This document shows positions 1-10,790 of a stretch of DNA of 64,000 nucleotides, in pieces. The position numbers were made by a program, and so were the translations under genes. The notes under the pieces are model-generated. The model was not told the origin of the DNA. It did no database searches and worked only from the letters and a program-made list of their open reading frames with translations. Location: the NCBI GenBank assembly GCA_029378245.1, contig JARKIF010000116.1:42045-106044 (forward strand). The letters are read 5' to 3'. Position 1 is the stretch's first letter, and the number at the start of each line of letters is the position of its first letter. This stretch comes from Roridomyces roridus (taxonomy: Eukaryota > Basidiomycota > Agaricomycetes > Agaricales > Mycenaceae).

Positions 1-1
1 G

Positions 2-190
2 GTGGAGGAACGAAGGGGGTTTTGGGGACAGAAGCCAAATGAGGAGGATACTCGAGATCAGCCTCCTCGCCCTCGGGGACGACGCCGCTGTCCTCGCGCT
101 GGATTCGAGCCTCGTTCTCGCGAAGGAGAGCTTCCCGCAGGTCGTATTGCTGGCAGACGATGGGTGGGCCAAGGGTTGCTAGATTGGTAC
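2..190 (-). CDS. Possible partial exon running off the left edge
   Basis: The minus strand is open here and reads a protein-like, charged, helix-prone stretch (residues such as QQYDLREALLRENEARIQRE) ending in an acidic, proline-containing segment at the window edge. A candidate upstream intron on the minus strand (GTGTGT at about 345 and an AG near 250) would be typical in size for this genome, but I could not close a gene model. I do not recognise the family. It could belong to the same degenerate minus-strand unit as the KDZ relic at 651-812. Confidence 0.25.
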
Positions 191-650
191 GCGGTGTGAG
201 CCAACAACACGTCTTTAGGTGGAGAAGAAGGAAAGGAGGGGATGGATGAGGTGTAGGTAAAAATGCCCTGCTCTGTGGTGGGAATCGGGCGAAAGAAGAA
301 AAGAAAAAGGGCAGGAGAGAAGGAGGAAGCAAGGCACACACCTTGAGAAGCATTGTGGGCCGTTGTCGCGCTGAATGGGTGGGACATCGCACAACGGAGT
401 GAGGTCTGCTGGCAAGCGGGGCTGAGTAAGCGCTTATTTCCTTTTTGAGAAAGAGTCGGTGGCGAGGTCTTTTTCAGGTAGCAGTTGGTGAACGACTCTT
501 GGTTATTTCAAAATGCTCTACACACACGGGGTACGATAAGGACAGTGGAAAAAAAACGCTCGACGACATCATAGCTTCGCCTGAGAAAAAGGTGAGGAGA
601 ATCGTCAGCCAGGGGGGCGGAGCACGCACCTTCTTGTTTTTCGAAGCAAG

Positions 651-812
651 ATCCCATGGCCTCTCAATACCCTCCCCATCCAACGTCCCGAACGCGCTGA
701 GTGCAGCGAATGTGCTCTTGCAGGGCTCGGTGTGCGCGTGTGCGTGGAGGGCCAAGTGGGCGTCAGCGGCAAAGTGGGCGTCAAAGCTGGTGAGGCCGTA
801 TTCGTCAGCCAT
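651..812 (-). pseudogene. KDZ transposase relic
   Basis: The minus strand encodes about 54 residues with an H-x-H-x-H-T-x2-C motif followed by DGEGIERPW. The intact KDZ transposase at 1412-5204 has the same order (HIHGHT, a cysteine, then TDGEGIERPW) around its catalytic Glu. Similarity stops right after PW, where a possible donor GTGCGTGC follows 12 codons later. This is a short remnant of a second KDZ copy in opposite orientation to its intact neighbour; nothing else of the enzyme is recognisable nearby. Confidence 0.6.
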
Positions 813-1070
813 GGAAAGGGAGAGGAGGAAGGGCACATACGTTGTGTACCGCTCTCCTGTTGCTGAGTTGGTTGGTGGAAGGTTTGGCCGAGGAGAAGGA
901 GACAACATGACGGATAGAAGACAAAAAGTTGGGCCTTTGATGGCCGAGAGCTCACATGACGACTCCGAGGCACAAAGAAAACATGTAGGAGGGTCCACTC
1001 CCTTAGTCTTCGTCGGCAACTTGTCGGACTTGTATCGTTGCCTGTCGTATTGATGGCCCTCTGTCAGTTA

Positions 1071-1151
1071 GCACCGAGTTCGATTCTCGGTGCCAACCTC
1101 CAACCTGACCGTAACTTGTTTCTTTTCTCTTTTTTTTTTTTTTTTTTTTTT
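1071..1151 (+). other. tRNA T-arm-like hairpin followed by a T22 run
   Basis: An 8-bp stem (GCACCGAG / CTCGGTGC) encloses the 7-nt loop TTCGATT at 1071-1093, which fits a tRNA T-arm and a pol III B box. About 35 nt later comes an uninterrupted run of 22 T (1130-1151). No matching D-arm, anticodon arm or full acceptor stem can be built upstream, so this is at most a tRNA-derived fragment (SINE-like or degenerate), or a chance hairpin in the leader of the KDZ element. Confidence 0.25.
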
Positions 1152-1296
1152 GCCCTTTTTGCTCTGCTCACCGACTTTCTTCTTTCCCCTTTTCTTTCTT
1201 TCTCATTGCTCTATTCTTTTTTGTGAGCAGCACTGTCCTTATTGCAAGTTGAGGAACACGCGCTAATCACATGACCACACAGCCTCTCCCACAGCC

Positions 1297-1358
1297 AACG
1301 CGATAACTTCCTCCTCCCTCCTTTAACGCGACAACTTCCTCCTCCCTCCTTTAACGCG
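1297..1358 (+). repeat. KDZ 5' subterminal direct repeats (AACGCG units)
   Basis: Three units start with AACGCG at 1297, 1325 and 1353, spaced exactly 28 bp, each followed by ACAACTTC/ATAACTTC and a pyrimidine tract (TCCTCCCTCC). The same TTTAACGCG core recurs, mostly as a palindrome, about ten times downstream of the transposase (5221-5690). Repeats on both flanks of a transposase are candidate transposase-binding sites; this role is inferred. Confidence 0.6.
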
Positions 1359-1411
1359 ACAACTCTACGCCATGCCCCAACCTTACAAGCACCAACAAAA
1401 CAAGACGCTGC

Positions 1412-4400
1412 ATGATGCCACCCCGCCAGAAAAAACAAGCAAGACGACCTACAACTCTTGCTGCAGCCGCTACCGTCACTGTCGGCGGGTCGGATTCTGA
1501 CTCGTCAGACGACTACCAGGTGGTTTTGGTGCGGGCAGTGAAGGAGGGACTTTCTGCAGATGGGCGGCGCATTCTTCGGCAGGCTCAGCCCGTGGCGACG
1601 TCTTCATCTCCGGTCAAACGTCAACGATCCGGTCCCACACAATCCGTCCAAGCAGTGACAACGGACACGCATTGGCTTGGTGAGGAGCGATACGATTTGC
1701 AGGACGGTATCTGGGGCGAGGAGTGGACTGAAAACACGGAGCAGAGTCCTCCAAGGGTGAAGCGCGCGGTGCGTTTTCTTCACCTTTTGTTGTGCTGCAA
1801 ACTGACGGTAGCAGGATGAGGCTATGGCAAGATGGCACACGGAGCTGCGAGACACGTACCTCGACACGCTGCTCTGGAGGGATGGGCGCGGTAAATCGGG
1901 TGATATCTGTCCGCGGTGCATAGGCAGCGGGAGAGCAGCTTTGTTTCGATGCGAGGACTGCTGTGGAGGAGAGATGTTGTGCAGCGACTGCTGCGTCTCC
2001 TCGCACGCCCACCTGCCGTTGCATACAATTGCCGTATATTCTTCCTTCTGGTCGTCATCTGCAGCTACTAATTCTTTGGACAGAAATGGAATGGCGCGTT
2101 CTTTGCCCGACATAATCTCAAGTCCATGGGGCTTCGCGTCCAACTCGGCCACCATGCCAACGGACGTTGCTCGGCGCCTCATCCTGCCCATGAGGGTTTT
2201 ATTGTCCTCCACGACAATGGCTTCCACGAAGTCGCGGTGGACTTCTGTGGCTGCGAGCTCCAGCTGCAAGCAGAGTCCCGCTCCCCGCAGTTCCTACATC
2301 ATCATCTGCAGCTCCTCCGCTTTGGCTGGTATCCTTCGACGGACAAGCGGCCTCGTACTTGCGCCACATTCACTGCTCTCGACCGCTTCACCCTCTACTC
2401 CCACCAGTCAAAGATGACAGCTTACGACTTTTACTGCGTGTTGGAACGGTTGACGGATAACACGGGCGTGGAGCCTCCGGATCGCTACGAACCGTTTTTG
2501 CGGATGGCACGTCAATGGCGGCACCTGCTTCTGCTGAAACGTGGAGGGCGAGGGCACGCAGAATCCGGCTCAACGGGCACGTCCCCCGGTGAGCTGGCTG
2601 TTCTCTGCCCTGTGTGTCCCCGCCCAGGAGTGAATTTACCCGAGGGTTTTGAGAACGCCGCGCCCGAGGACCAGTAAGTTTTTGCCTCTCGAGTTTCCTG
2701 GCACGCGATGCTGATTTTGATTGTGCAAGGTGCTTGTATGTCATGGTCCTGGCTCTGGACGCTTGCTTCCGACTGAAGCGACGGATCATCTCCAGCGAGC
2801 TGCGCGATCCAGGCCTCGGTACGGGCTGGGCGTATGTGGTGGAGCCAGAGGAGTACCGTAAGTATCTGCTTACTGTGACGGATCAGAAGGAGGTACGACT
2901 ATATCCTTCCTTCTCTACAAATGGCAGACTTATATATTCCAGATGAGTACATGCAGCGGCCTTGCCGCGCTCGATTACGCCAACACCAAATTCTCCAGGG
3001 GTTACGCCACCACCGGTGTTGTCATGGGCGTCTGCGCTCGCCACGAATTTGTGCAGCCGAACGGCGTGGGGGATCTTCAGAAAGGCGAAAGGTGCGGCTT
3101 TGTGTTATTCCATGCCTCCGCCATGGTTTTGGCTCAACTAACATCGTCCCAGGTTCGCTAACACCGACTGGGTCTTCGCATCCATCCTCCGTCATCTCGA
3201 CCCTCGCATCCGCAAGATCGTCTCCTACGACATCGTCTGCCAGTGGGCGATCTATGTGCTGGAAAGATTGAAGGAGCTCCCTCCCCTTATACGGCTCGCG
3301 ATGCTGCTGGAGCTCTTCCGGTTCGTCATCCCCAAGATGCATATACACGGGCATACGCGAGACTGTCAAGTCCGGTATTCCCTGAACTACGTGCCGGGTA
3401 GCGGTCAGACGGATGGTGAGGGAATCGAGCGCCCGTGGGCCTCCATTGGGGGAATTGCGACAAGCACGAGGGTTAGTGGCCCGGGTGCGAGGCACGACGC
3501 ACTCGACTGCCACTGGAGCTTTTGGAATTGGCTCAAGACCATCGGTCTTCGTGAGTCCTTTCCCATTTTCTCCAGGGCTCTTCTGACGATTTTGACAGCT
3601 GATCTTCTGCGTCGGCGTTTGGATGTAGCCAGAAAGGAGGAAATAGTGCAGCTACAGGCTTTTTCAGCCTTCACCCAGCAGCAGGAAGATCGTGCCCCGG
3701 TTTGGAGGAAGATGGTGGAGGAGTATGAGGCGGACGGCTCGAAACCTAACCCGTACGAGGCCACGGTGAAGGGTTTGACGGAGGCGGAGGTGCGCAAGCG
3801 GCTAGAGGAGGAGGACGAGAAGGAGGTGGCGGCCGGGAGAACACGGGTACACAACGTCAGCCCGTGTGCCTTCGTCACGCTGGGCCTCGAGCTGGAGGAT
3901 AGCCAGTGAGTGGGGGTTGCGCCTTTGAGATTGAGATTTGTTCTGATTAGTTTCTCTTACAGGCGCAAAATTCGGCTGCAGGTGGAGCTCAAGAAAGCTA
4001 GCTCAGCAGTGTCCTCGAAGGAGAGCTTGAAGCAGCTTCGCAGCAAGTTTAACAGGCGGCTTACTCGCTTCCGTACGCTGCAGGCTACCTACCAGCCGGC
4101 TGCCATTCTAGCACTCACCAGCCGCGACGTCCCCGCAGAGGAGTTGCCCGAGCAGGTCCCGCTGATGTTGCCATCAGCGCTTCCCACCCACCTACAGCAA
4201 AGCCCGGGCTGCATGGCCGGTCTGGCCGATGTCGAGAATGCGCTGCGCGAGGGGCAGTGTAACGCTGCGCTTGTGCGCCTCCGAAATCAGCTGCATATGA
4301 AATCGCGGCTGCTGCTGTACAAGAAGAACCACTCTCGGCATCAGGCCCAGAATACTCGCTCGCGAACGCTGGTCGCCCGAAACGAAAGCAAGATCCGAGC

Positions 4401-5204
4401 CCATTCTGAGAAGTTCCAGATGGGGTGGCAAGCGAGGCTGTCTTTGGCTGGAGGGGATGAAACAGCGGTTGGGTGGCCGAGGTTGCGGAAAGTCGACATC
4501 CGTTGCATGGAGAACGCGGATGATCTCGCCAAGAAGGGAGAGAAGCGCAAGCGCGCAACGGATCGGGCGCAGCAGCTACGCAGGGAGGGCGGCTTGCCGG
4601 AGGAAGACGTGGAGATGGGTGATGGCGAGGAGGGGCCGGTGCGTGGAGGTGAGAAGTTCAGGGAGGTGTCGTGGATTTGGACCATGGCTGGCACTTCTGG
4701 CACTGATGTCGACCTCGACGAGGGTGAGTACTTTCGATTTCCTTTTTGGGTGCAGCTCTGATTGACATTCGCCCAGCTCTATGCATCGAATACGCGAAGA
4801 CATGGGCGCGATCTCGCCGTTGGAAGGAGGAGCGACGCATGCTGGAGGAGGAGTGGCGGCGCCTCCTTGCCACGCACCAGTATCGAGAACGGCTGTGGCA
4901 GGTTAGGGGCGCTGCGGTGGGGGTGGGGGTGATAGATGCTGAGATCGCGGAGGGAAAGGTAGCCTACGCCGCAAAGCAGGCTCATCTTTGCCGGGAGCTT
5001 CACCAGCGAGCTGAGGCGGTACGTACCGCAGCTCCTCTGCGTAGGGGTCAGAAGCGGCACCGGCCTGAGGTGCTGCCGTACGGGTTTTCTGCGGCGACGG
5101 TGGAGGAGGGTGAAGGGCATGTGTCGGATGGAGAGGGTAGCGATGGCCGGGGTGACGTTGACAGCGATGAGGAGCTGCTGATGGGTGGTGAGGTGGACGA
5201 GTAG
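1412..5204 (+). CDS. KDZ transposase with CxC2 cysteine cluster, apparently intact
   Basis: Nine exons: 1412-1768, 1815-2033, 2084-2673, 2730-2892, 2943-3091, 3153-3550, 3599-3905, 3963-4723, 4777-5204. All introns are GT-AG, 46-61 nt, and the joined frame is 1,124 codons with a single terminal stop. Exon 2 carries the CxC2-like cluster (C-x2-C, C-x2-C and later cysteines, about residues 145-185). Next come the conserved LGLRVQLGHH-type block, the motif STCSGLAALDYANTKFSRGY, then SYDIVCQW and TDGEGIERPW, which carry the expected acidic catalytic residues of the KDZ (Kyakuja-Dileera-Zisupton) RNase H-fold. The C-terminal third is basic and helical with an acidic tail. A KDZ transposase moves its own DNA element by cut-and-paste. 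Start: MMPP at 1412 is the first ATG pair of the open first exon. It is the only transposase in the window with no visible lesion. Confidence 0.92.
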
Positions 5205-5220
5205 CTGCATTTGGGATGGC

Positions 5221-5690
5221 GTTTAACGCGTTGAATGGCTGGGATGCCTTTCTACGCGTTAAATAGATGGTCACGCTCTTTGTTCTCATTTAACGTGTTA
5301 AGTATAAGTATATAGTCACGCTCTTTGTCTCATTTAACACGTTGAATACATGATCATGTGTTGTCCTGTTTTTTTTTCTCACCTTGTTTGTTTGATGCCT
5401 GTTAAAGCGTGTATTTATCGCGTTGAGTGAAGGGGTGCGAACAGCATCTTTCGCGTTAATCGAAGGGGTATTTTACGTGTTAACGCGAGGGGAGGTTATC
5501 CCGGCTGAATAAGTGGTTAACCAGTGCTGCACAGCATTGCCGTGGGTGCCGAATCATAGCAGGAATGCCGACGGAGCCGTGGGCCAACCGGTTTTGCCCG
5601 TAGGGTCCCGGGAAATGACCTTTTGGTGCACCCCTGAATTAACGCGTTCGGGGTATGGACTGAAATCCCTATATAACGCGTAAACCTAGG
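5221..5690. repeat. KDZ 3' subterminal palindromic repeats (TTAACGCGTTAA family)
   Basis: About ten copies of a variable palindrome lie immediately 3' of the transposase stop: for example TTTAACGCGTTGAATGG near 5222, CTACGCGTTAAATAGATGG near 5252, TTTAACGTGTTAAG near 5290, TTTAACACGTTGAAT near 5332, TTACGTGTTAACGCGAGG near 5472, AATTAACGCGTTCG near 5638 and TATAACGCGTAAAC near 5672. GGTCACGCTCTTTGT also occurs twice (about 5268 and 5310). I could not fix the element's terminal inverted repeats or target duplication. Confidence 0.7.
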
Positions 5691-6550
5691 TGGACAAGGT
5701 GAGGCTGCTGTGTGACCTGTGCACTTCCCGGATAGAGCGTGACGTGACCAGCATGTCCCCAGCGCAGTTTGATTGATTGTTGGCTTTCTCGCATGTTGAT
5801 CAAAATTGATCACAATCTATTACAATCGCTTATCATCCCATAATAGCCACGTCCAATTATAATTCGGATCACGTTTTTCCGACAAAAGACGGAACGGAAC
5901 GCTGTGATCCGACTTGCTCGTTTCGACGTTTTGTCCAGACTCCACACTAGCTCTACATATCGGCGAATCGCGACTTGCGACGCAATGCGATCACGCCCAA
6001 ATAATAGGCTCCCTTTCCTCTCAAAGCACACTCGGTGAATCCTACCTGTGCTCTTGTCAACCAATAATCAGAGCTCCGCCAGAAGTGCCTTGCTATTCTG
6101 CGGTTCCTACTGGTTTGAAATTGAGCGTGGAAGTTTCCAACACCAGCGCCGCCGCCATTTACACCGCCCTGAACGTTCACCTACATCTCTTCCGAGCGCT
6201 TTTGCGTCGACGAGGAATACCCTTGCTGGCAAGTTACAAGGCTTGAGGCGAAGCCGCGAAGGGAACGGGCTACAGTCCACGGGCTCATTTCTTGAATGAC
6301 ATCCGCTTCCTTCCTTCAGGCCCCAGTCCTTCTGTTCTTTGAGAAAAAAAAACACCCGCCTCCGCTCTCGCAGGTATTCGCTCCGACTCTGGCCTAATGG
6401 TCTCTGCCCTCTCTCAGTACATTGTGGCTGCCTCCGAGTGTTTGCTGTGGAGAGGAATCATCGGCACTTACCCGGCCTTTTCCATCTCGAGCCCGCCAAC
6501 ACCCGCTGCTCAAGGGATCAAAAGCCCCTAACTCCCCTCTCTTCTCCACC
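5691..6550. other. Intergenic, promoter side of the membrane protein gene
   Basis: No gene is supported here. Short open stretches exist but show no coding-like composition or splice structure. The final 200 bp are pyrimidine-rich and precede the ATG at 6551 in a CCACCATG context. Confidence 0.5.
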
Positions 6551-7309
6551 ATGAAGTTGATCTCAAACATGACATTCTGGGACCGATTCTGGATCTCTGC
6601 TCAGTACATTGGCTGCTTGGTTCTCGTCGAGGCCGCAGTGGCATGCCGAATGTGGCTGGATGGCGATGCGCTCAACGATGCACGTATAATCGGGATGGTC
6701 GCCGTCTCTGCGGGCATGCTCTTCACCGCGAGTGTCGACACCACGAACAAATGGACCGAACCTATCACTTTTTTTGCCACGACCCTCGTCCTCGGTATGT
6801 ACCTTTTTTCTATTGCTTTGCATGTCAATTAACAATCACTTGTAGTTGGCCCGAGCGGCGCTCCGCAGACGGTCTGGGAACTCTTCAGCCACACTTGTGT
6901 CGCTGTGGCGCTAGCAGCCGCGCTGCCGATTTTCATCTCGTCCTGGAACGGGCTGCTCACCGCCCTCCACCTCAAGCACCGTCATTGTCAGCTTCAGGAG
7001 GCGAAGCAAGCACTGGAGCAAGTCGTGCAATTCTATAAATCAGTCCTCTTCCAGGCCCTGTCCTGCATCGTGGGCATCTGCCACTTCGTCAAGAGCATTT
7101 GCCCCCTCCTCGCCGAGGGCATCGAGCGCATTTGCGATCTAATCATCGAATATTGTGATCTTCTTCGCCAGTACACCACAAGCAGTGAAGGGAGGCCGCG
7201 GCTGCTGGTAACGAGACCAGAGATTCGACGAGGGGCAACAGACTCCAAGTCTACCATACACGGTGAGTGTACCGAATTGAATGCCATTCCCAAATGTCTG
7301 ACTTGCTGA
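6551..7309 (+). CDS. Small multi-pass membrane protein, hypothetical
   Basis: Two exons (6551-6794 and 6846-7309) are joined by a GTATGT...TGTAG intron of 51 nt. The product has four likely membrane segments: around residues 12-33 (ISAQYIGCLVLVEAAVAC), 44-63 (IIGMVAVSAGMLF), 68-84 (EPITFFATTLVLVG) and 93-120 (CVAVALAAALPIFISSW). A cysteine-bearing amphipathic C-terminal part follows. The start at 6551 sits in a good context (CCACCATG). The 3' end is uncertain: a GTGAGT at 7263 and an AG near 7313 could splice to a longer tail instead of the stop at 7307-7309. I do not recognise a family and infer no function. Confidence 0.55.
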
Positions 7310-7774
7310 GACAGAGGTCAAGAAAACCTCACTCTTCTAATCGGTCCTCAGAATGTTTTTTCACTAAAAAAATCGCTTGTGCTCGATTGCTGTCGTATCT
7401 ATCAATTTCTCCATTGTTGACTTTTGAGCCGACTTGTGCGTGTGCAAGGGGCGAATCGAGAACGAGAACGCGAAATTGGTGTGAGCGAGGTGGGCTGCAG
7501 GCCGTTGGTGCAACGAAAAAGAAGATGTTCCATTCCGTAGCAGTGCAGTAGAGAACTTCGACATTTTGGTCGATACGCGAGCGTCCCAGGACGAATTTGG
7601 GACGTCCAAAGAATAGGATAGGGGTGAAGACTGCCAATCAAGTGATCCAAACTCAAATTTCCTTTCGAATTGTTTCTCCATCCATGAGCCTCTCGAGGGA
7701 GCGCCGAAATCTGTCTGTCTCTGTGCATAATTTTCGATTTATCCGAGTCCTGCAGGCCACTGATCGTTCTTCAG
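7310..7774. other. Intergenic, upstream of the F-box gene
   Basis: No gene or repeat is recognised in these 465 bp. The region probably holds the 3' end of the preceding gene and the promoter of the F-box gene. Confidence 0.45.
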
Positions 7775-8311
7775 ATGACTTCTTCCAGTTCAGAGCTCAG
7801 TGCACTGAAAGGTACCGCCGTGGGGACCTTGGCCCGTTACCACCGACTAGCGACATCCAATGAAGCCCCGAACAGCATTGAATCTACATTCCTCCACTCC
7901 ATCTCGTACGACACTACCACTAAATTGGCGGATCTCCAGGAGGAGATATCTCGACTCAAGGATCGGCTTGAAAAGCTGGAAGCAGAGCGAACACAGCTGT
8001 CACAATACCACTCCCAGAACCTCGGCATGGTGTCACCACTGAGACGGATGCCTCCAGAGATACTCGTCGAGATATTCTCTCACTTTCTGCCGAGTATTGC
8101 CGAGTTGTTTGGGGACGCGTCGGACATGAAGCAAGGCTCATGGGTCATCTCACAAGTCTGCAGCAGCTGGCGAAAGATTGCCATCTCCACCCCCTCGCTA
8201 TGGTCGACTGTCTGCGTTGATTTTTGCCGCAAATCCGTGGATTTCATATCGGACATCGTTCACACTCAAGTCGCCTGTGCTCAGGAAACAAGGCTCTTGG
8301 TCCATTTCTAT

Positions 8312-9544
8312 CACAGGGGGCATCAGTCATGGCACATTTTTTTGTGTGCCAAGGTGGCACTTGGCGCGCACTCGGCCGGAAGTTGATATCCCGGAGGGAA
8401 CCCACGTGCCCACCGCCTTTTAGTGCTGGCCAAATACGAATACGATACGCCAAATCCCGTATTATATTCATATCCATATCATATTCACCTCACCGCACTC
8501 GTATCGTATTTCTAGTGTATCGTATTCACCATGGTGAATACGATACAAATATATTTTGGATATATTCAAATATATTCTACCCCACATGAAGCACCCAGTC
8601 CAGGCCCTTGTGAGTCCCCACTTGGTCGTGTCTTGGCCCAACATTGTGTCACAACATTGGCTGACACACTCTCCAGCATCGTAGTGTCAACCAGCAGCTA
8701 ACAAGTTCATGGAGAAGAAGTATTCGGACCAAGGATCACTCGGCATTCGGATCAAATTTCCATTTTAGGTATTTTGCACAAGCAAATCACTGTTAGCAAA
8801 GCGGGACACCGGTGCCGATCATCAAGATCATTATCAATTCTGTGATTGCCGTGCTCTCCGAGCCTGATTTGAGCCTCATTGCCAGTGGCCGGCGTATCTG
8901 AATATATTTCAATATGCCCACTGCATATCATATTCATATCCATATTTTATCGTATTCATATTCAGACGTATTTGTATCCGATTGGACCCCAGAGCTCGTA
9001 TCATATCCATATTCACCTGAATATATTCAAAATATATTTTCCCATATCGTATTTTTGGCCAGCACTACCGCCTTTGTTCTTGTGCACGAGTTCAATTCCG
9101 TGTCTAGGTACACATTTTCTGGCCTGACGCATTTGACCATTACAGCCTTCGATAACTTGGCAGAGGATTCATCAGAAATGGGGAGGGCAGTGCCTGGGGT
9201 ATTGAGCGAATTCGAGCTGCGGTTTGGGGTCTGTTTGGCGGTGTCATTGGGGGTGCCTGCACCAGGATCATCGTATTTGAGAAGAAAAATCAAGGCGGCA
9301 GCACGTTGAGCATCCACAGTAATTTTGCACATACTTGGGGCCCCGTAAATGGATGCTTGAGGATTTTCACTATATTCAAAGACAATACCCTCCCAAGAAT
9401 TACGTACTTCCTCGGTGATTGTGAATCACGGGTAACAGATCAGACTCACACAAAATGTCCAACAACGGACCAACTGCCACCCAACTTCCGGCCAAGTGCC
9501 ACCTTGGCACACAAGACAAAGTGCCATGAGGCTTGCCCCCTGTG
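8312..9544. mobile_element. TIR DNA element in the F-box gene (3-bp TSD)
   Basis: Long imperfect terminal inverted repeats of about 70 bp begin CACAGGGGGCA at 8312 and end TGCCCCCTGTG at 9544; an inner part, TGTGCCAAGGTGGCACTTGG, is identical in both arms. The flanking TAT (8309-8311 and 9545-9547) is a 3-bp target duplication, and removing the element plus one copy restores the F-box frame. No transposase is recognisable inside, so it is a non-autonomous element. The superfamily is not assigned: the 3-bp duplication would suit PIF/Harbinger or CACTA, but the terminus fits neither cleanly. A hAT MITE (8421-9067) is nested inside. Confidence 0.85.
8421..9067. mobile_element. hAT-type MITE, 647 bp, nested
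   Basis: Perfect 14-bp terminal inverted repeats TAGTGCTGGCCAAA lie at 8421 and, inverted, ending at 9067. They are flanked by the 8-bp duplication CCGCCTTT (8413-8420 and 9068-9075). An 8-bp duplication and TAGTGCTGG-type ends are characteristic of hAT elements. The interior is AT-rich, full of ATATTC/GAATAT and CATATCCATATTCA-like short palindromes, with no coding capacity. It sits inside the TIR element at 8312-9544. Confidence 0.9.
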
Positions 9545-10790
9545 TATGGAACCGACGACAAAGATTCCACCCCGCAAACTCAATTGTTCCGATTCTTATC
9601 GGAGCATTCGGCTTGCTGGGAAGAGCTCTGTATTCAGCTGAGCGCCACCTTGGCCGGTCATTTGGCCGAGCTTCGTGGCCGCCTCCCTTCGCTCCAGCGT
9701 CTATGGATTGAATGGGAAGATGCGGAAAGCCAGGTCGATGTGAACCCCGTCATATCGTGCTTCGAAACGGCGCCCGCTCTGGTGGACGCAGGGGTGAGGA
9801 ACGAAAAACGCTTCATATCCTTCCTTGTACCTGCGCATCAGCTCACTAGCTGCCGCCTCCACGGGCCATGGAGGATGCATTCACGTGTCCTGAGAATGGC
9901 GCCAAACGTCATCGAGGCCAGAATTGTCGTTGGTTTCGACGAGGAGCCCTTTCAGGCCGCCACCAACCAGGTCATCGAGATGCCGCAACTTCACCGGCTC
10001 TTTGTCTCGCACTTGGCCGTCTTGGATTGTCTCCGAGCTCCTGCTCTGGCCGAATTGGCCATTCAAACGAGAAAAGACGAGACTCCTCAGCTTCGGGATC
10101 GTTTGGATGCTTTTCTCCTTCGATCTTTGTGCAAGCCACGACGTTTGTGCCTCAAAGGCTCGCTCAACGCCTTCACCACCGCTGAAATCCTCCAAAACTA
10201 TCCTCATCTCAGCAGTCTCGCCCTCATATTCACCTCGACGGAGGTTGAGCCCATAGCTGCCCATCTAACCATGCTTACCCTCGGAAAGTCGCCCGTGATT
10301 TCTCCGCTTCTTAATGAAATATGTTTTGGGTCCACAGCGACCACCCCGCACTGTGTAAAGTAAAGTCACTTCAAAGAAGTGATCGATCACTCCCTTGTCG
10401 ATTTCAGGCACTCCCAATGAGGTCACCCGTTGGGAGTGCCCGTCAGTCACTTCCATGGAGTGCTTCCACGGCACTCCTTGCTCGGGCACTCCACAAAACG
10501 GCTTTAGGCAAACTTTCGGCCAGTCAACTGCAACCGAGTCGGGAGTCGGACATCAAACATTCGGGCATCACTTTCCGCGTTTCCTCTTGCTTCCCACCAC
10601 CGTCCTCCACCATCTCGGCTCACTCAAGACACCTTTCAAGCCACTTCAGTACTCGCCGTCGTCCTACCCGTCGATCAAAGCCGCAGTCCTCCCTTCCAAC
10701 TCTGTCATGGCCCTTTCCATCGCTCTCGAGCCCGCTGCAATATCTGCGTGACGGCCATACTCCAGAGTCCGTACCTCTGCTGCACACAAT

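Noticed and set aside
1008..1094. Complete tRNA gene
   Set aside because: An acceptor stem with one mismatch can be drawn (GTCGGCA/TGCCAAC), but the space between it and the T-arm forms another hairpin (GGCAAC/GTTGCC) and gives no D- or anticodon arm.
1..5800. TET/JBP-type dioxygenase next to the KDZ transposase
   Set aside because: KDZ elements in basidiomycetes are often linked to TET/JBP genes, so I looked for one near both copies; no HxD..H double-stranded beta-helix signature is visible in the window.
8224..8311. Frameshift in the F-box gene before the first insertion
   Set aside because: Alignment with the paralogue shows that the original frame (LLVHFY) is correct and continues after the TIR element is removed.
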